Source: Pseudomonas sp. GM41(2012) (GTDB taxonomy: Bacteria; Pseudomonadota; Gammaproteobacteria; Pseudomonadales; Pseudomonadaceae). From it: a stretch of DNA of 64,000 nucleotides. Shown piece after piece: positions 9,355 through 17,818 of the stretch. The notes under the pieces were generated by a model. That model had not been told where the DNA came from. It did not search any database and was given only the letters and a program-made list of their open reading frames with translations. Numbering within the stretch: position 1 is the stretch's first letter; every line of letters begins with the position of its first letter. The stretch is taken from contig NZ_AKJN02000003.1 of assembly GCF_000282315.2 (NCBI RefSeq), positions 1 through 64,000 of the forward strand, read 5' to 3'. The translations under genes and the position numbers were made by a program.

Positions 9355-10000
9355 GCTGGAGCCTCCTTTCCAGACGGCTGAGCAACAGCGACAGCGGTAA
9401 AAACAGCAGCACGCAAATCAGCGTCAGCACGGCGAGCATTTCGTAGGTTTTGTAGTAGAGCGCGATGTAGCTCTTGGTGGTGTAGAGAATTTCCGGCACT
9501 GCCACCGCCGAGACCACGGTGGTTTCCTTGAGCAGGAAAATGAAATTGGCGAACAGCGACGGCAGGCTGAGGATGCCGGCTTGCGGCAGGATCACGTAAC
9601 GCAGCAGTTGCCCGTGGGACAGGCCGATGGAGCGGCCGGACTCGAGCTGCGCCTGAGGCACCGCGTCGACGCCGGCACGCAGCACTTCAGTAAGGTAGGC
9701 GCCGCCGAGGAAGGTCATGGTGATGATCGCCGCCGCAAAGCCCGAGACCTTGATGCCCAACGCCGGCAAGGCGAAGTAGACGAAGAACAGTTGAATGAGC
9801 AGCGGCGTGTTGCGCGCCAGTTCTACATACAGCCCGACCAGGCGCTGCAAGTAAGGAGTGCGGAACACCAGAATCGTCGCGTTGATCAGCGCCACCAGCA
9901 ACGACGTGCCGATGGCGATGAAGCCGACCTGCAGCGTCACGCCCACGGCTTTAAGAAACGCCGGCAAGGTGCTGAGGATAAATGCGTAATCGAAGTTCAT
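9335..10000 (-). CDS. Polar amino-acid ABC transporter, permease
   Basis: This is the first gene of the operon and encodes the second HisQ/GlnP-type permease (221 residues). The start at 10000 gives 'MNFDYAFILSTLPAFLKAVG', the usual N-terminus, and is preceded by AGGATG; the reading frame stays open about 60 bp further upstream, but without a good start. The EAA loop reads 'LESGRSIGLSHGQLLRYVIL'. The 100 bp upstream are very AT-rich (10,080-10,140) and are the likely promoter. Confidence 0.85.
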   Translation of the reverse strand: MNFDYAFILSTLPAFLKAVGVTLQVGFIAIGTSLLVALINATILVFRTPYLQRLVGLYVELARNTPLLIQLFFVYFALPALGIKVSGFAAAIITMTFLGGAYLTEVLRAGVDAVPQAQLESGRSIGLSHGQLLRYVILPQAGILSLPSLFANFIFLLKETTVVSAVAVPEILYTTKSYIALYYKTYEMLAVLTLICVLLFLPLSLLLSRLERRLQHGQFGS

Positions 10001-10281
10001 TGAACATCCTGGACGCCGCAGGGTAAGCGACGGTGGTGCAGTCCATGGGCGATGGATAACCACCCGGCAGGCACCGACTTTAAAGGTATAAAAAGAAGAA
10101 TTTAAATACCGTTAAAGCATATTGATATCACACAAAAAACTATCCTCCGCATTTGCTGCGGCAGCGGAAGACGACTATTTTTCTTTGCGCTGTAGGAAGG
10201 ATCTTTTTTTCAGAATCCCCCTCCAAGGATGCACAGCTTTTGGCCAGACTCCCCCGGCCGAACCATCACAAGGAAGAGAAA

Positions 10282-10377
10282 ATGGCTGACGTAAAGGTGC
10301 CACAGCGGCTGGATCCGCAGGACATCGTGAAGTTGTTGATGGCGTTGCGCAGGGCGTTGAATACGCGGGTGGCCTGA
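10282..10377 (+). CDS. Possible small protein, 31 residues
   Basis: A short reading frame starts at an ATG preceded by 'AAGGAAGAGAAA', a good ribosome-binding site. The product begins 'MADVKVPQRLDPQDIV' and ends in an Arg-rich helix. It has no family I recognise. It stands alone between the amino-acid transporter promoter and a REP repeat. The good ribosome site is the only support, so it may be spurious. Confidence 0.3.
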   Translation: MADVKVPQRLDPQDIVKLLMALRRALNTRVA

Positions 10378-10388
10378 AACCTTAAAGC

Positions 10389-10481
10389 AAAAGATCGCAG
10401 CCTCGTTTCACTCGACAGCTCCTACAGGGGATACGCTTTTCAATGTAGGAGCTGTCGAGTGAAACGAGGCTGCGATCTTTT
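10389..10481. repeat. REP-like inverted repeat, 'gatcgcagcc' family
   Basis: Two inverted arms of the 'aagatcgcagcctcgtttc.. agctcctaca' type are separated by about 15 bp, which could form a long hairpin. The same family recurs at 11513, 13301, 21814 and 57736. Confidence 0.85.
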
Positions 10482-10495
10482 GATCTTGGCGCAAT

Positions 10496-10530
10496 AAAAA
10501 ACGCCGACGCTCTACAAGCCGTCGGCGTTT
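10496..10530 (-). terminator. Rho-independent terminator of metQ
   Basis: A 10-bp stem (AAACGCCGAC / GTCGGCGTTT) with a 12-nt loop is followed, on the minus strand, by a T-run. It lies 29 bp past the metQ stop codon. Confidence 0.85.
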
Positions 10531-10558
10531 GAAACCTTGAAGGGGTTTACCTCGCGAA

Positions 10559-11341
10559 TCAGAACGCCGGCAATACCGCGCCGCTGTACTTCTTCTCGAT
10601 GAATGCTTTCACTTCAGGACTGGTCAAGGCCTTGGCCAGTTTCTGGATGGCGACGCTGTCCTTGTTATCCGGACGAGCCACCAGGAAATTCACGTAAGGC
10701 GAATCTGCACCTTCGATCACCAGCGCATCTTTAGCCGGGTTCAGACCTGCTTCCAGCGCGTAGTTGGTGTTGATCATGTCCAGGTCGACCTGGTCCAGAA
10801 CACGCGGCAGCATGGCCGATTCCAGTTCCTTGAACTTGAAGTTGTGCGGGTTCTTGGCGATGTCTTTCGGTGTAGCCAAGGCGTTTTTCGGGTCTTTCAA
10901 CTCGATCAGGCCAGCCTTCTGCAGCAGGATCAGGGCGCGGCCGCTGTTGCTGCCTTCGTTCGGGATCGCGATGGTTGCGCCGTCTTTCAGCTCAGCCAGG
11001 CTTTTGACTTTCTTCGAGTAGCCGCCGAACGGTTCGACGTGTACGCCGATCACGGTCACCAGATGGGTGCCTTTGCCTTCGTTGAAGCTTTTCAGGTACG
11101 GCAGGGTCTGGAAGTAGTTGGCATCCAGACGCTTCTGGTCGACCTGTACGTTCGGCTGAACGTAGTCGGTGAAGACCTTGATCTCCAGGTCCACGCCTTC
11201 TTTGGCGAGGGTTGGTTTGATCAGTTCCAGAATCTCGGCGTGTGGAACCGGGGTTGCCGCCACCACCAGTTTCTCGCCAGCCTGGGCCAGGCCCGCGGTC
11301 AGGGCAGCCGCCAATGCGGTGAACAACAGAACCTTTTTCAT
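10559..11341 (-). CDS. metQ: Methionine ABC transporter substrate-binding protein MetQ (NlpA family)
   Basis: This is a periplasmic D/L-methionine-type binding protein of the NlpA family (260 residues). It shows family blocks such as 'VAATPVPHAEIL', 'VFTDYVQPN', 'LDANYFQTLPYL' and 'ATIAIPNEGSNSGRAL'. The signal peptide ends 'AGLAQAGEK' with no lipobox cysteine, so the product should be soluble in the periplasm rather than a lipoprotein. The metN and metI partners are not beside it, so it is an orphan here. A strong terminator follows. Oxidised methionine or sulfur-compound uptake is also possible. Confidence 0.88.
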   Translation of the reverse strand: MKKVLLFTALAAALTAGLAQAGEKLVVAATPVPHAEILELIKPTLAKEGVDLEIKVFTDYVQPNVQVDQKRLDANYFQTLPYLKSFNEGKGTHLVTVIGVHVEPFGGYSKKVKSLAELKDGATIAIPNEGSNSGRALILLQKAGLIELKDPKNALATPKDIAKNPHNFKFKELESAMLPRVLDQVDLDMINTNYALEAGLNPAKDALVIEGADSPYVNFLVARPDNKDSVAIQKLAKALTSPEVKAFIEKKYSGAVLPAF

Positions 11342-11512
11342 GCAGTGTCCTTATCGAAAATCGCGGTCGTGATCGACGACGGCTTGTTTAGTACGAGTGC
11401 CAGTGAAGTGCTATCGCTGGCGTGACGCGGACAATACCGGGATTTTTTATTCCCGAACAATATCTTTTATTCACTTTCATATTCCATTTTGTTCATACAG
11501 CACCATGAACAA

Positions 11513-11610
11513 TGTAGGAGCTGCCGCAGGCTGCGATCTTTTGATCCTGGCGAATGCTTAAGCCACCGAAGATCAAAATCAAAAGATCGCAGGCTGCGCC
11601 AGCTCCTACA
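11513..11610. repeat. REP-like inverted repeat overlapping a gene end
   Basis: This is an inverted pair of the 'gtaggagctgccgcaggctgcgatctttt' type. The right arm overlaps the stop codon of the sigma-54 regulator-like gene at 11606-11608: the TAG of that gene is part of the 'TAGGAGCTG' arm. Confidence 0.85.
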
Positions 11611-12535
11611 AAATCGCGGTGTTTTTGAGGAGTTGTTTCAGGGCTTCTTTCTCAGCGATTGAACCATTGCCGAGGATTTGCTTCAGTTGCCGCTCGATCT
11701 GCACCAATGACGCCGGCGCTTCAGGCAGATTCAAATGCTCGGGCAAAATCTCATCGCCGGTGCTGACCAGCAACGCGAAGTGAATGACGTTTTCCAGCTC
11801 CCGGGTATTACCCGGCCAACTGTGTTGCTCTAACAGATGCTGCGCGGCTTCGCTGATCAGCGGCACTGGCAGGTCCAGGCGCTGGCTATAGATGCCGAGG
11901 AAATATTCCGACAGCGACAAAATATCGCCCACCCGTTCACGCAAGGCCGGCAGTTCGAGCTGGCCTTCGCTGAGGTAGTGATAGAGACGCTCATGGAATT
12001 TTCCGGCGGCCACCGCTTGGGCCAGATCGATGCTGGTAGCGGCGACCAAGCGTACGTCCACCGGGCTTGGTTGGTGAGCGCCGACACGGGTGACTTCGTG
12101 GTTTTCCAGCGCCGCGAGCAATTTGATCTGGATCGGTAGCGGCAAGTCGCCGATCTCATCCAGGTAGAGCGTCCCGCCGTTGGCAGAACCGAACCAACCC
12201 GCGCGACTGCTGGCCGAACCGCTGTAACTGCCAGCGGCATAACCGAACAATTCGGCATCGGCGTAAGTCGGACTGATCGCGCCGCAGTTGACCGAGACGA
12301 ACAACCCACCACGATCACTCGCACGATGGATGTGCCGCGCGAGCAACTCCTTGCCGCTGCCGGTTTCGCCACGGATCAACACCGAGATCGAGCGCGGCGC
12401 CAATAGCTCCAGCTCCTGGCGTAGCTGACGGGAACGCGGATCGACAAATACCAGCGCCTTGGCGCGAATGCTCAGGGGACTTTTTTCGGCGTCGGGGAAG
12501 GTCAGCAGCGGCTGACCGAAGGCTTCAAAACTCAT
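11606..12535 (-). CDS. Sigma-54 activator-like AAA+ protein, atypical
   Basis: This 309-residue protein consists almost only of a sigma-54-interaction AAA+ domain. Walker A is 'GETGSGKE' (about residues 55-62), Walker B is 'GGTLYLDEIGD', and the arginine-finger region 'RLYHYLSEGQLELPALRER' and 'WPGNTRELENVI' are present. The sigma-54-contacting GAFTGA loop reads 'GSYSGS', altered at four of six positions. The expected C-terminal Fis-type HTH is missing: the protein ends 'KQLLKNTAIL' inside a REP repeat. It has no N-terminal sensory domain, as in SfnR-type regulators. It may be a truncated or altered enhancer-binding protein. It lies 71 bp after the hydrolase gene and may be co-transcribed with it. 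Confidence 0.75.
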   Translation of the reverse strand: MSFEAFGQPLLTFPDAEKSPLSIRAKALVFVDPRSRQLRQELELLAPRSISVLIRGETGSGKELLARHIHRASDRGGLFVSVNCGAISPTYADAELFGYAAGSYSGSASSRAGWFGSANGGTLYLDEIGDLPLPIQIKLLAALENHEVTRVGAHQPSPVDVRLVAATSIDLAQAVAAGKFHERLYHYLSEGQLELPALRERVGDILSLSEYFLGIYSQRLDLPVPLISEAAQHLLEQHSWPGNTRELENVIHFALLVSTGDEILPEHLNLPEAPASLVQIERQLKQILGNGSIAEKEALKQLLKNTAIL

Positions 12536-12606
12536 GGCAGACTCCCGCCCTAAACCGCCGGGAGACGGGGGGCGTTTTTAAAAAACAAAAGCAAAAAAGA
12601 AAAGGT

Positions 12607-13188
12607 TCAAGCGCGGCGCAGAGCGTGGTGTTCCATTCGGTTTTGCAGGCGATAGAGATAAGCAAAACCCTGCTCCCAGCGCTGGTGACCGGACTTCACA
12701 TTGATGTGCCCGGCACCCGACAAAATCCCCGCCTCGGCGCCCCAGTGACGTGCCAGTTCCAATGCACGCGGTGTGCTCACCGCGCTGTCGTTGTCGGAGC
12801 TGACAACCTGACTCGGGAACGGCAGCAGGTGGGTTGGAATCGGTGCGAAATTGCGCAGGGCCGGTGCGCAGGCCGCACGCTCGACGTCTGCCGGGGCGAC
12901 CAGCAAGGCGCCGCGAACCTGACGCAAAAACTGCACGGGCGCCGTGGCGGCCCAATGCGCGACAGTGATGCAACCCAGGCTATGGGCGATCAGGATCACC
13001 GGTGTGCTGTCGGCGGCAATCGCCTCAGCCAGTGCCGCGACCCAGTCTTCACGACGCGGCGTCAGCCAGTCGGCCTGCTCCACCCGCGCGCTGTTCGGCA
13101 GGCTGTTCTGCCAATGGCTTTGCCAATGATCTTCTGGCGATCCTTGCCAGCCCGGCACAATCAGGTAGCGAATTGATTCGTTGCGCAT
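12607..13188 (-). CDS. Alpha/beta hydrolase, RBBP9/YdeN family
   Basis: This is a small serine hydrolase of 193 residues. The nucleophile elbow is 'AHSLG' near residue 69, the N-terminal 'VPGWQGSPEDHWQSHW' is the RBBP9-family hallmark, and a late catalytic His lies in 'GAGHINVKSG'. The substrate is unknown in bacteria. It is transcribed in the same direction as, and just upstream of, the sigma-54 activator-like gene. An 'AGGAGAGCTCCCCC' purine run precedes the start. Confidence 0.82.
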   Translation of the reverse strand: MRNESIRYLIVPGWQGSPEDHWQSHWQNSLPNSARVEQADWLTPRREDWVAALAEAIAADSTPVILIAHSLGCITVAHWAATAPVQFLRQVRGALLVAPADVERAACAPALRNFAPIPTHLLPFPSQVVSSDNDSAVSTPRALELARHWGAEAGILSGAGHINVKSGHQRWEQGFAYLYRLQNRMEHHALRRA

Positions 13189-13300
13189 GGGGGAGCTCTC
13201 CTGCTGCGTGTCTGTTCTTGGGCAAGTATAGGGAGGAGAGTTATATTCGCTAAGGAATAAGAAGCTATTTATTAAGACCTATATCGAATATGAAAAATCC

Positions 13301-13404
13301 CTGTAGGAGTTGACGAGTGAAACGAGGCTGCGATCTTTTGATGTTGGTTTTGAAAAAGCAAAATCAAAAGATCGCAGCCTCGTTTCACTCGTCAGCTCCT
13401 ACAG
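13301..13404. repeat. REP-like inverted repeat, 'gatcgcagcc' family
   Basis: This is a nearly perfect inverted pair ('ctgtaggagttgacgagtg' and its partner) enclosing about 40 bp. It lies in the 490-bp gap between the RBBP9-type hydrolase and the desaturase. Confidence 0.85.
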
Positions 13405-13420
13405 TCGGTTTCTCGTAGAC

Positions 13421-13457
13421 AAAAAAAGGGACCGCACCCTGCCAAGGAGACGGCCCC
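13421..13457 (-). terminator. Rho-independent terminator, minus strand
   Basis: The stem GGGGCCG / CGGTCCC (one G-T pair) with a 16-nt loop is followed by seven T on the minus strand. It ends either a long 3' end of the desaturase mRNA or a small RNA starting in 13,460-13,680. Confidence 0.7.
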
Positions 13458-13679
13458 GGAAACTCAAAATCTGTTAGCGCGATCAACATCACTGGATGCG
13501 ATGATTGGCTGAAATGGTTATCTAATAAAGGAATATTTAATTACTTTGTTAGATGAAAAGCGCATATATCAATCACACCACAGTGATCGCTTCGCACTGC
13601 TGCTCGCGTCATTAACCTATCGCCCTATTGGGTCAGATTGATGACGAGATTCGTTATCTTGAGTTTCCGGACACATCGA
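13458..13679 (-). other. Gene-free AT-rich stretch, possible small RNA
   Basis: There is no open reading frame of substance. The stretch is AT-rich around 13,515-13,575 and is closed on its minus-strand 3' side by the terminator at 13421-13457. It could be the 3' untranslated region of the desaturase or encode a small RNA of about 100-200 nt. I do not recognise a known Pseudomonas sRNA in it. Confidence 0.3.
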
Positions 13680-14753
13680 TCAAGCCTGAGCGGCACGCAC
13701 CTCCTGTGCCTCTGTTGCTTCTTTGCGCACAAATCGATTCGCCCGCCCAAACGTCCCGAAATCATTGAACCGCACGCCCATCTCGCGCATCACTTTATGC
13801 GCCACCGACACGGTCATCTGACGGATGTAAAACGGTTCCTTCACCACAAAGTGATGAATCCCGTGAGTGCTGCCGAAGTTGAAGCAGAACGCCTGCAACG
13901 GCCACATCCACCACGGGTTCAGCACCTGGGTCTGCTGGATCACATTGCCCGGCTCCACATCACCGTAGTAGTGCATGTTCGAGCTGACGAAATGCAGGCA
14001 AAAGGTACGCAACACGTTCGGGCCGATGATCACCACGACAGCGATATCGATGACCTGCATCACCGACAAAGTCGTCGTCGACCATTCGATCGGCGTACCC
14101 AGCAGATGAGCGATGCCATTGGCCGCATGGAAGCCCAGGAACATGTACCAAGCGCCCCAATGCACCACCGCCAGCGGCGCGTAGACCTTCAGCGCGCGCT
14201 TGATGATGCTGATCTTGTGAGCCCGGGTCTTGGCCCGCAGCATACGAATGAACGCTGACATCACGTTGTCGCCGACCATCAACAGCCGCGCAAAACCCCA
14301 GGGTTCGCCGTTGGTGATGGCGCGCTCTTCCATGTCGGATTCCGTGCCGGAGACTTTGTGGTGATTGAGGTGCAGATGCCGACGAATCCACGGATTGATC
14401 GTGCTCGGCCGCGCCAGCCACACCAGTCCCATCATCAGGTTATGCGGCACACGCTGTTTGCGGAAGTACATGCTATGAATCAGGTCGTGTTCCAGCTCGT
14501 GGGTCAGCGAAGCAAAAAATGCGTTGAGCAACAGGCATGCCCACCACGCCATGTGCCCGGTCATGTAGAGCGCCGCCGACCCAATCATGCCGACCAGCGC
14601 GAAGGCCAGAATACCCGCGCCCAAGGCGTCCTGATGGTTGAGAATCGGGTAGCGCTGACGCAGTTCGACCCCCTTGGCCAGCACCACTTGGCGAATATGC
14701 GCTGATCGCTGAGCTGCATTCAGTCGCTGGGGACTTGCAGAAGTACCGTGCAT
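13680..14753 (-). CDS. Membrane fatty-acid desaturase/hydroxylase family protein
   Basis: This 357-residue membrane di-iron enzyme shows three histidine clusters: 'HELEHDLIH' (near residue 90), 'HLHLNHH' (near 126) and 'HGIHHF' (near 294). Together they bind two irons. Hydrophobic segments lie at about residues 47-85, 190-215 and 230-255. The reaction is insertion of a double bond or hydroxyl into a lipid chain; the exact substrate is not visible. It is divergent from an AraC-type regulator with a 100-bp shared promoter region, which suggests that regulator controls it. It is unrelated in sequence to desA at 24288. Confidence 0.85.
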   Translation of the reverse strand: MHGTSASPQRLNAAQRSAHIRQVVLAKGVELRQRYPILNHQDALGAGILAFALVGMIGSAALYMTGHMAWWACLLLNAFFASLTHELEHDLIHSMYFRKQRVPHNLMMGLVWLARPSTINPWIRRHLHLNHHKVSGTESDMEERAITNGEPWGFARLLMVGDNVMSAFIRMLRAKTRAHKISIIKRALKVYAPLAVVHWGAWYMFLGFHAANGIAHLLGTPIEWSTTTLSVMQVIDIAVVVIIGPNVLRTFCLHFVSSNMHYYGDVEPGNVIQQTQVLNPWWMWPLQAFCFNFGSTHGIHHFVVKEPFYIRQMTVSVAHKVMREMGVRFNDFGTFGRANRFVRKEATEAQEVRAAQA

Positions 14754-14853
14754 GCTTCCATCCTCTGGTTATTGATGTTCGCATCCTGCCTTGTGAGCCC
14801 TCGCAACGCGGTAGCCGTGAACGCCAACCTGTTGACCGGAAGCGCCAATCAGC

Positions 14854-15858
14854 ATGACTGAACCGACCTCCCTCGCCAGCTGGACCCGCGCCCTGCGCAA
14901 GCAACTCGATGCGCTGGGCCTCGACAGCACCGCCCTGTGCCAACAGGCGGGGCTCGACCCGCAACTGATGGACGACCCGAACGCCCGTTACCCGTTGTCC
15001 GGCACCACGCGCCTGTGGGAAATCGCGGTGCAAGTCAGCGGCGACCCGGCGATTGGTTTGCGGGTATCGCGCTTCGTCAGCCCCACCACGTTTCACGCAC
15101 TCGGTTATGCGCTGGTGGCCAGCGGCAGTCTGCGAGAAGTGTTCGAGCGCATCGTGCGTTATCACCAGGTGGTCAGCGATGCTCTGGACCTGGAACTGAC
15201 TCGCGCCGAGGACCGCTACCGCTTCCGCCTGAAAATCCCGCCAGGCAATCCGGCCCCGGCCTTCGAAGCCATCGACGCCTTCACGGCGATTTACGTACGC
15301 ACCTGCCGCAATCGTCTGGGCCGCGATTACGCCCCGCTGGCGGTGTACCTGCGCCGCCCGGAGCCGGCGGACCCGCATCAATGGCACAAAGTCTTCCGCT
15401 CACCGGTGTACTTCGCCGCCGATGAAGACCGACTGGAGTTCGCCATCGTGGACTTCGACAGCCACCTGGACGACGCCAACCCGGAACTGGCCGAGCACAA
15501 CGAAACCGTGCTCAAACGCACCCTCGCACAACTCAAACCCCTGACCTGGGAACGCAAGGTTCGTGACGCCATTGAGGAGCAATTGCCGGAAGGGGAGCCC
15601 AGCGCCGAACACATCGCCCAGGCCCTGCACCTGAGTTTGCGCAGCCTGCAACGGCATCTGGCGGACGAAGGTTGTCGGTTCGATACGCTGCTCAACGAGA
15701 GTCGCGAGAACCTGGCGCTGCTGCATTTGCGCGATCCGCAATGCTCGTTGAGCGAGATCAGCTACCTGCTGGGATTTGCGGACACGAGCAGCTTCAGCCG
15801 CGCATTCAAGCGCTGGACCGGGATGACACCGGGGCAGTTTCGGGATGGGTTGCGGTAA
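14854..15858 (+). CDS. AraC-family transcriptional regulator
   Basis: This 334-residue regulator has an N-terminal arabinose_bd-type ligand domain (about residues 20-205, 'GLRVSRFVSPTTFHALGYAL') and a C-terminal AraC double HTH (about 235-330, 'IAQALHLSLRSLQRHLADEG' and 'EISYLLGFADTSSFSRAFKRW'). This domain order is that of the OruR/ArgR-like Pseudomonas regulators. It is transcribed away from the desaturase, its most likely target. The inducing ligand is unknown. Confidence 0.88.
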   Translation: MTEPTSLASWTRALRKQLDALGLDSTALCQQAGLDPQLMDDPNARYPLSGTTRLWEIAVQVSGDPAIGLRVSRFVSPTTFHALGYALVASGSLREVFERIVRYHQVVSDALDLELTRAEDRYRFRLKIPPGNPAPAFEAIDAFTAIYVRTCRNRLGRDYAPLAVYLRRPEPADPHQWHKVFRSPVYFAADEDRLEFAIVDFDSHLDDANPELAEHNETVLKRTLAQLKPLTWERKVRDAIEEQLPEGEPSAEHIAQALHLSLRSLQRHLADEGCRFDTLLNESRENLALLHLRDPQCSLSEISYLLGFADTSSFSRAFKRWTGMTPGQFRDGLR

Positions 15859-15884
15859 AGGATCCCGGAGGAGTGTTGCTTCGT

Positions 15885-15963
15885 CTGGCCTCATCGCGAG
15901 CAGGCTCGCTCCCACAGTTGACCGCATTCCAATGTGGGAGTGAGCCTGCTCGCGATGAGGCCA
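15885..15963. repeat. REP-like inverted pair
   Basis: Inverted arms of the 'ctggcctcatcgcgagcagg' type surround about 20 bp, between the convergent araC-type gene and the receiver-only gene. Confidence 0.85.
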
Positions 15964-15985
15964 GACCAGACGCTATAGAAACGCC

Positions 15986-16351
15986 TCAGCGCCCCCGATC
16001 CCGCCGCAACAACTTGCGCACCCGCTTCACCAGTTCACTCACGGCAAACGGCTTGAGCAGGTAATCATCCTCATGCAACTCCAGATCGCGCAGGCGATCC
16101 TCGATGCCGTCCTTGGTGGTCAGGAACAGCACCGGCGTGTCACCGAGCTTGCGGATCTGCTGCAGCAACTGCCAGCCATTGAGCCCGGGCAGCATCACGT
16201 CGAGGATGATCAGCTCGTATTCGCCAGACTCGATGAAACGACGGCCGTCCATACCGTTGACCGCCACATCGACTGAGTAACTTGCCTCGTTCAACCCTTT
16301 AGCCAGGAGTTTGGCGGTCTCGGGTTCGTCTTCCACTAACAGCACACGCAT
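15986..16351 (-). CDS. Stand-alone receiver domain (OmpR-type response regulator without DNA-binding part)
   Basis: At 121 residues this is a complete receiver domain: acidic pair 'EDE' (residues 7-9), phospho-acceptor Asp in 'LIILDVMLPG' near residue 51, the 'FLTTKD' Thr, and the 'DYLLKPF' Lys. The sequence is of OmpR/CopR type and runs into the usual linker 'KRVRKLLRRDRGR', then stops. The winged-helix domain is absent, and a REP repeat begins 23 bp beyond the stop. No sensor kinase is adjacent. It may be a truncated regulator or a single-domain regulator acting by protein contact. Confidence 0.8.
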   Translation of the reverse strand: MRVLLVEDEPETAKLLAKGLNEASYSVDVAVNGMDGRRFIESGEYELIILDVMLPGLNGWQLLQQIRKLGDTPVLFLTTKDGIEDRLRDLELHEDDYLLKPFAVSELVKRVRKLLRRDRGR

Positions 16352-16421
16352 GGCACACCTCGATTGTCGTCATCACAGGCTAGGCGCCTTCGCGTCTAAA
16401 GCCCACCACTAACGCCGGGTT

Positions 16422-17108
16422 TTAGATAATCGCCAACTTCCGTAATCGTTCCACATCCAGAATCTCGATCTCGCCGTACTTGAGATTCACAATCCCCTGC
16501 CCTTGCAAGTCCTTGAGAATCTGGTTGGTGGTCTGGCGCGACAGCGACAGCATCGACGCCAATTGTTCCTGGGGCAGTTGCAACACCCGTCGCGGCGGGT
16601 CGATTTCGCCGTAACCCTCGGCGATCATCAGCAAGCGATGAGCCAGTCGAGCGGCGGTTGGCATGAGGCTCAGCTGTTCGAGATTGATGAAGGTCAGGCG
16701 CAGTTTCTGGCTCATCAGCAACGCCAGTTGCCGCCAGTACGCCGGTTGCTCATCAAGCAACCTCAGCAACACGGTTTGCGGGATGTGCAACAGGACGCAA
16801 TGACCCAGACCAAACGCATCATGAGTGCGCGGCTGACCATCAAACAGACAGATTTCGCCGAACCAGTGGGGCGACTCCACCAGACTCAACAGCGCCTCCT
16901 TGCCCTGCTCGCTCACTGCGCCGATCCGCACCGAACCTTCGAGCACCGCGTACAGTCCGCACGGTGGATCGCCGCGCTTGAACAGCCGCTGGCCTGGCGA
17001 CAACCGCCGCACCCTGGCGGCGGCCAGAAGACTATCCTGTAAAGGAACAGGTAAATGGCTGAACCACTGCCCTTTATCCAGCCGCGAACGCCAAACCTGC
17101 ATGTCCAT
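16422..17108 (-). CDS. Crp/Fnr-family transcriptional regulator
   Basis: This 228-residue protein has an N-terminal cyclic-nucleotide-binding-like beta roll (about residues 20-130, 'GDPPCGLYAVLEGSVRIG') and a C-terminal Crp-type winged helix ('LASMLSLSRQTTNQILKDLQ'). It lacks the N-terminal cysteine cluster of Fnr. The start at 17108 ('MDMQVW') has 'AGGAG' 7 bp upstream; the frame is open further upstream but would overlap the divergent gene. It is divergent from an Mpo1-like gene and may regulate it. The effector is unknown. Confidence 0.85.
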   Translation of the reverse strand: MDMQVWRSRLDKGQWFSHLPVPLQDSLLAAARVRRLSPGQRLFKRGDPPCGLYAVLEGSVRIGAVSEQGKEALLSLVESPHWFGEICLFDGQPRTHDAFGLGHCVLLHIPQTVLLRLLDEQPAYWRQLALLMSQKLRLTFINLEQLSLMPTAARLAHRLLMIAEGYGEIDPPRRVLQLPQEQLASMLSLSRQTTNQILKDLQGQGIVNLKYGEIEILDVERLRKLAII

Positions 17109-17192
17109 GAAAACTCCTGGAGATTGTCGCCTGCCTGACAGAGCGAAATGTGGACCCGGGGCATGATCCATCACCCAACAGGAGGAACAACA

Positions 17193-17711
17193 ATGAAAAG
17201 CCTCGTCGACCATCTCAGTCAATACGCCGCCTACCACCGTGACCCGCGCAATATTGCCAGCCACTTTATCGGTATTCCGCTCATTGTGGTGGCGGTTGCG
17301 GTGTTGCTCTCGCGGCCCCAATGGGTCGGAGGCTGGGTTTCACCGGCGGTGCTGATTGCGCTGGCGTCGGCGTGGTTTTATCTGCGACTGGAGTTGCGCC
17401 TCGGGGTGTTGATGACCGTGTTGCTCGGCCTGTGCATTTGGGCAGGTCAGATTCTTGCACAGCAAAGCACGCTGGTCTGGCTGGCGAGCGGCATCGGAAT
17501 GTTTGTGGTGGGTTGGGCGATTCAGTTTGTCGGTCATCACTATGAAGGACGCAAACCGGCGTTCGTCGATGATGTGACGGGGTTGATTGTCGGGCCGTTG
17601 TTTGTGGTGGTTGAGCTGGCGTTTTTGCTGGGGTTGCGGCATGACCTCAAAGAGCAGATTGAGGCGCGGGTGGGTGGTGTGCGTTTGCGTCAGAAAGGTG
17701 CTGCGGCGTAG
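17193..17711 (+). CDS. Mpo1/YGL010w-like membrane protein (DUF962)
   Basis: This 172-residue integral membrane protein has about four hydrophobic segments. Family histidines lie in 'YHRDPRNIASHFIGIPL' (N-terminus) and 'QFVGHHYEGRKPAFVDD'. In yeast, Mpo1 is an iron dioxygenase that removes one carbon from 2-hydroxy fatty acids; a similar role here is inference from family. The start at 17193 follows 'GGAGGAACAACA'. It is divergent from a Crp-family regulator. Confidence 0.8.
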   Translation: MKSLVDHLSQYAAYHRDPRNIASHFIGIPLIVVAVAVLLSRPQWVGGWVSPAVLIALASAWFYLRLELRLGVLMTVLLGLCIWAGQILAQQSTLVWLASGIGMFVVGWAIQFVGHHYEGRKPAFVDDVTGLIVGPLFVVVELAFLLGLRHDLKEQIEARVGGVRLRQKGAAA

Positions 17712-17717
17712 ATCGCT

Positions 17718-17809
17718 TTCGCGAGCAAGCCCGCTCCCACAGGGTTTAGAGTTGGCCACAGATGTGTGTTCAACGCAGATTCACTGTGGGAGCGGGCTTG
17801 CTCGCGAAG
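17718..17809. repeat. REP-like inverted pair
   Basis: Inverted arms 'ttcgcgagcaagcccgctcc' surround about 45 bp. It lies between the convergent Mpo1-like gene and cysA. Confidence 0.85.
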
Positions 17810-17818
17810 CTTTTGCTT

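Noticed and set aside
10389..10481. Possible CRISPR array from the many palindromic repeats
   Set aside because: The repeats are single inverted pairs scattered between genes, not direct repeats with regular spacers; no cas genes are present.
14473..15387. 304-codon minus-strand frame across the araC-type gene
   Set aside because: It covers the divergent promoter and is antisense to a clear AraC regulator.
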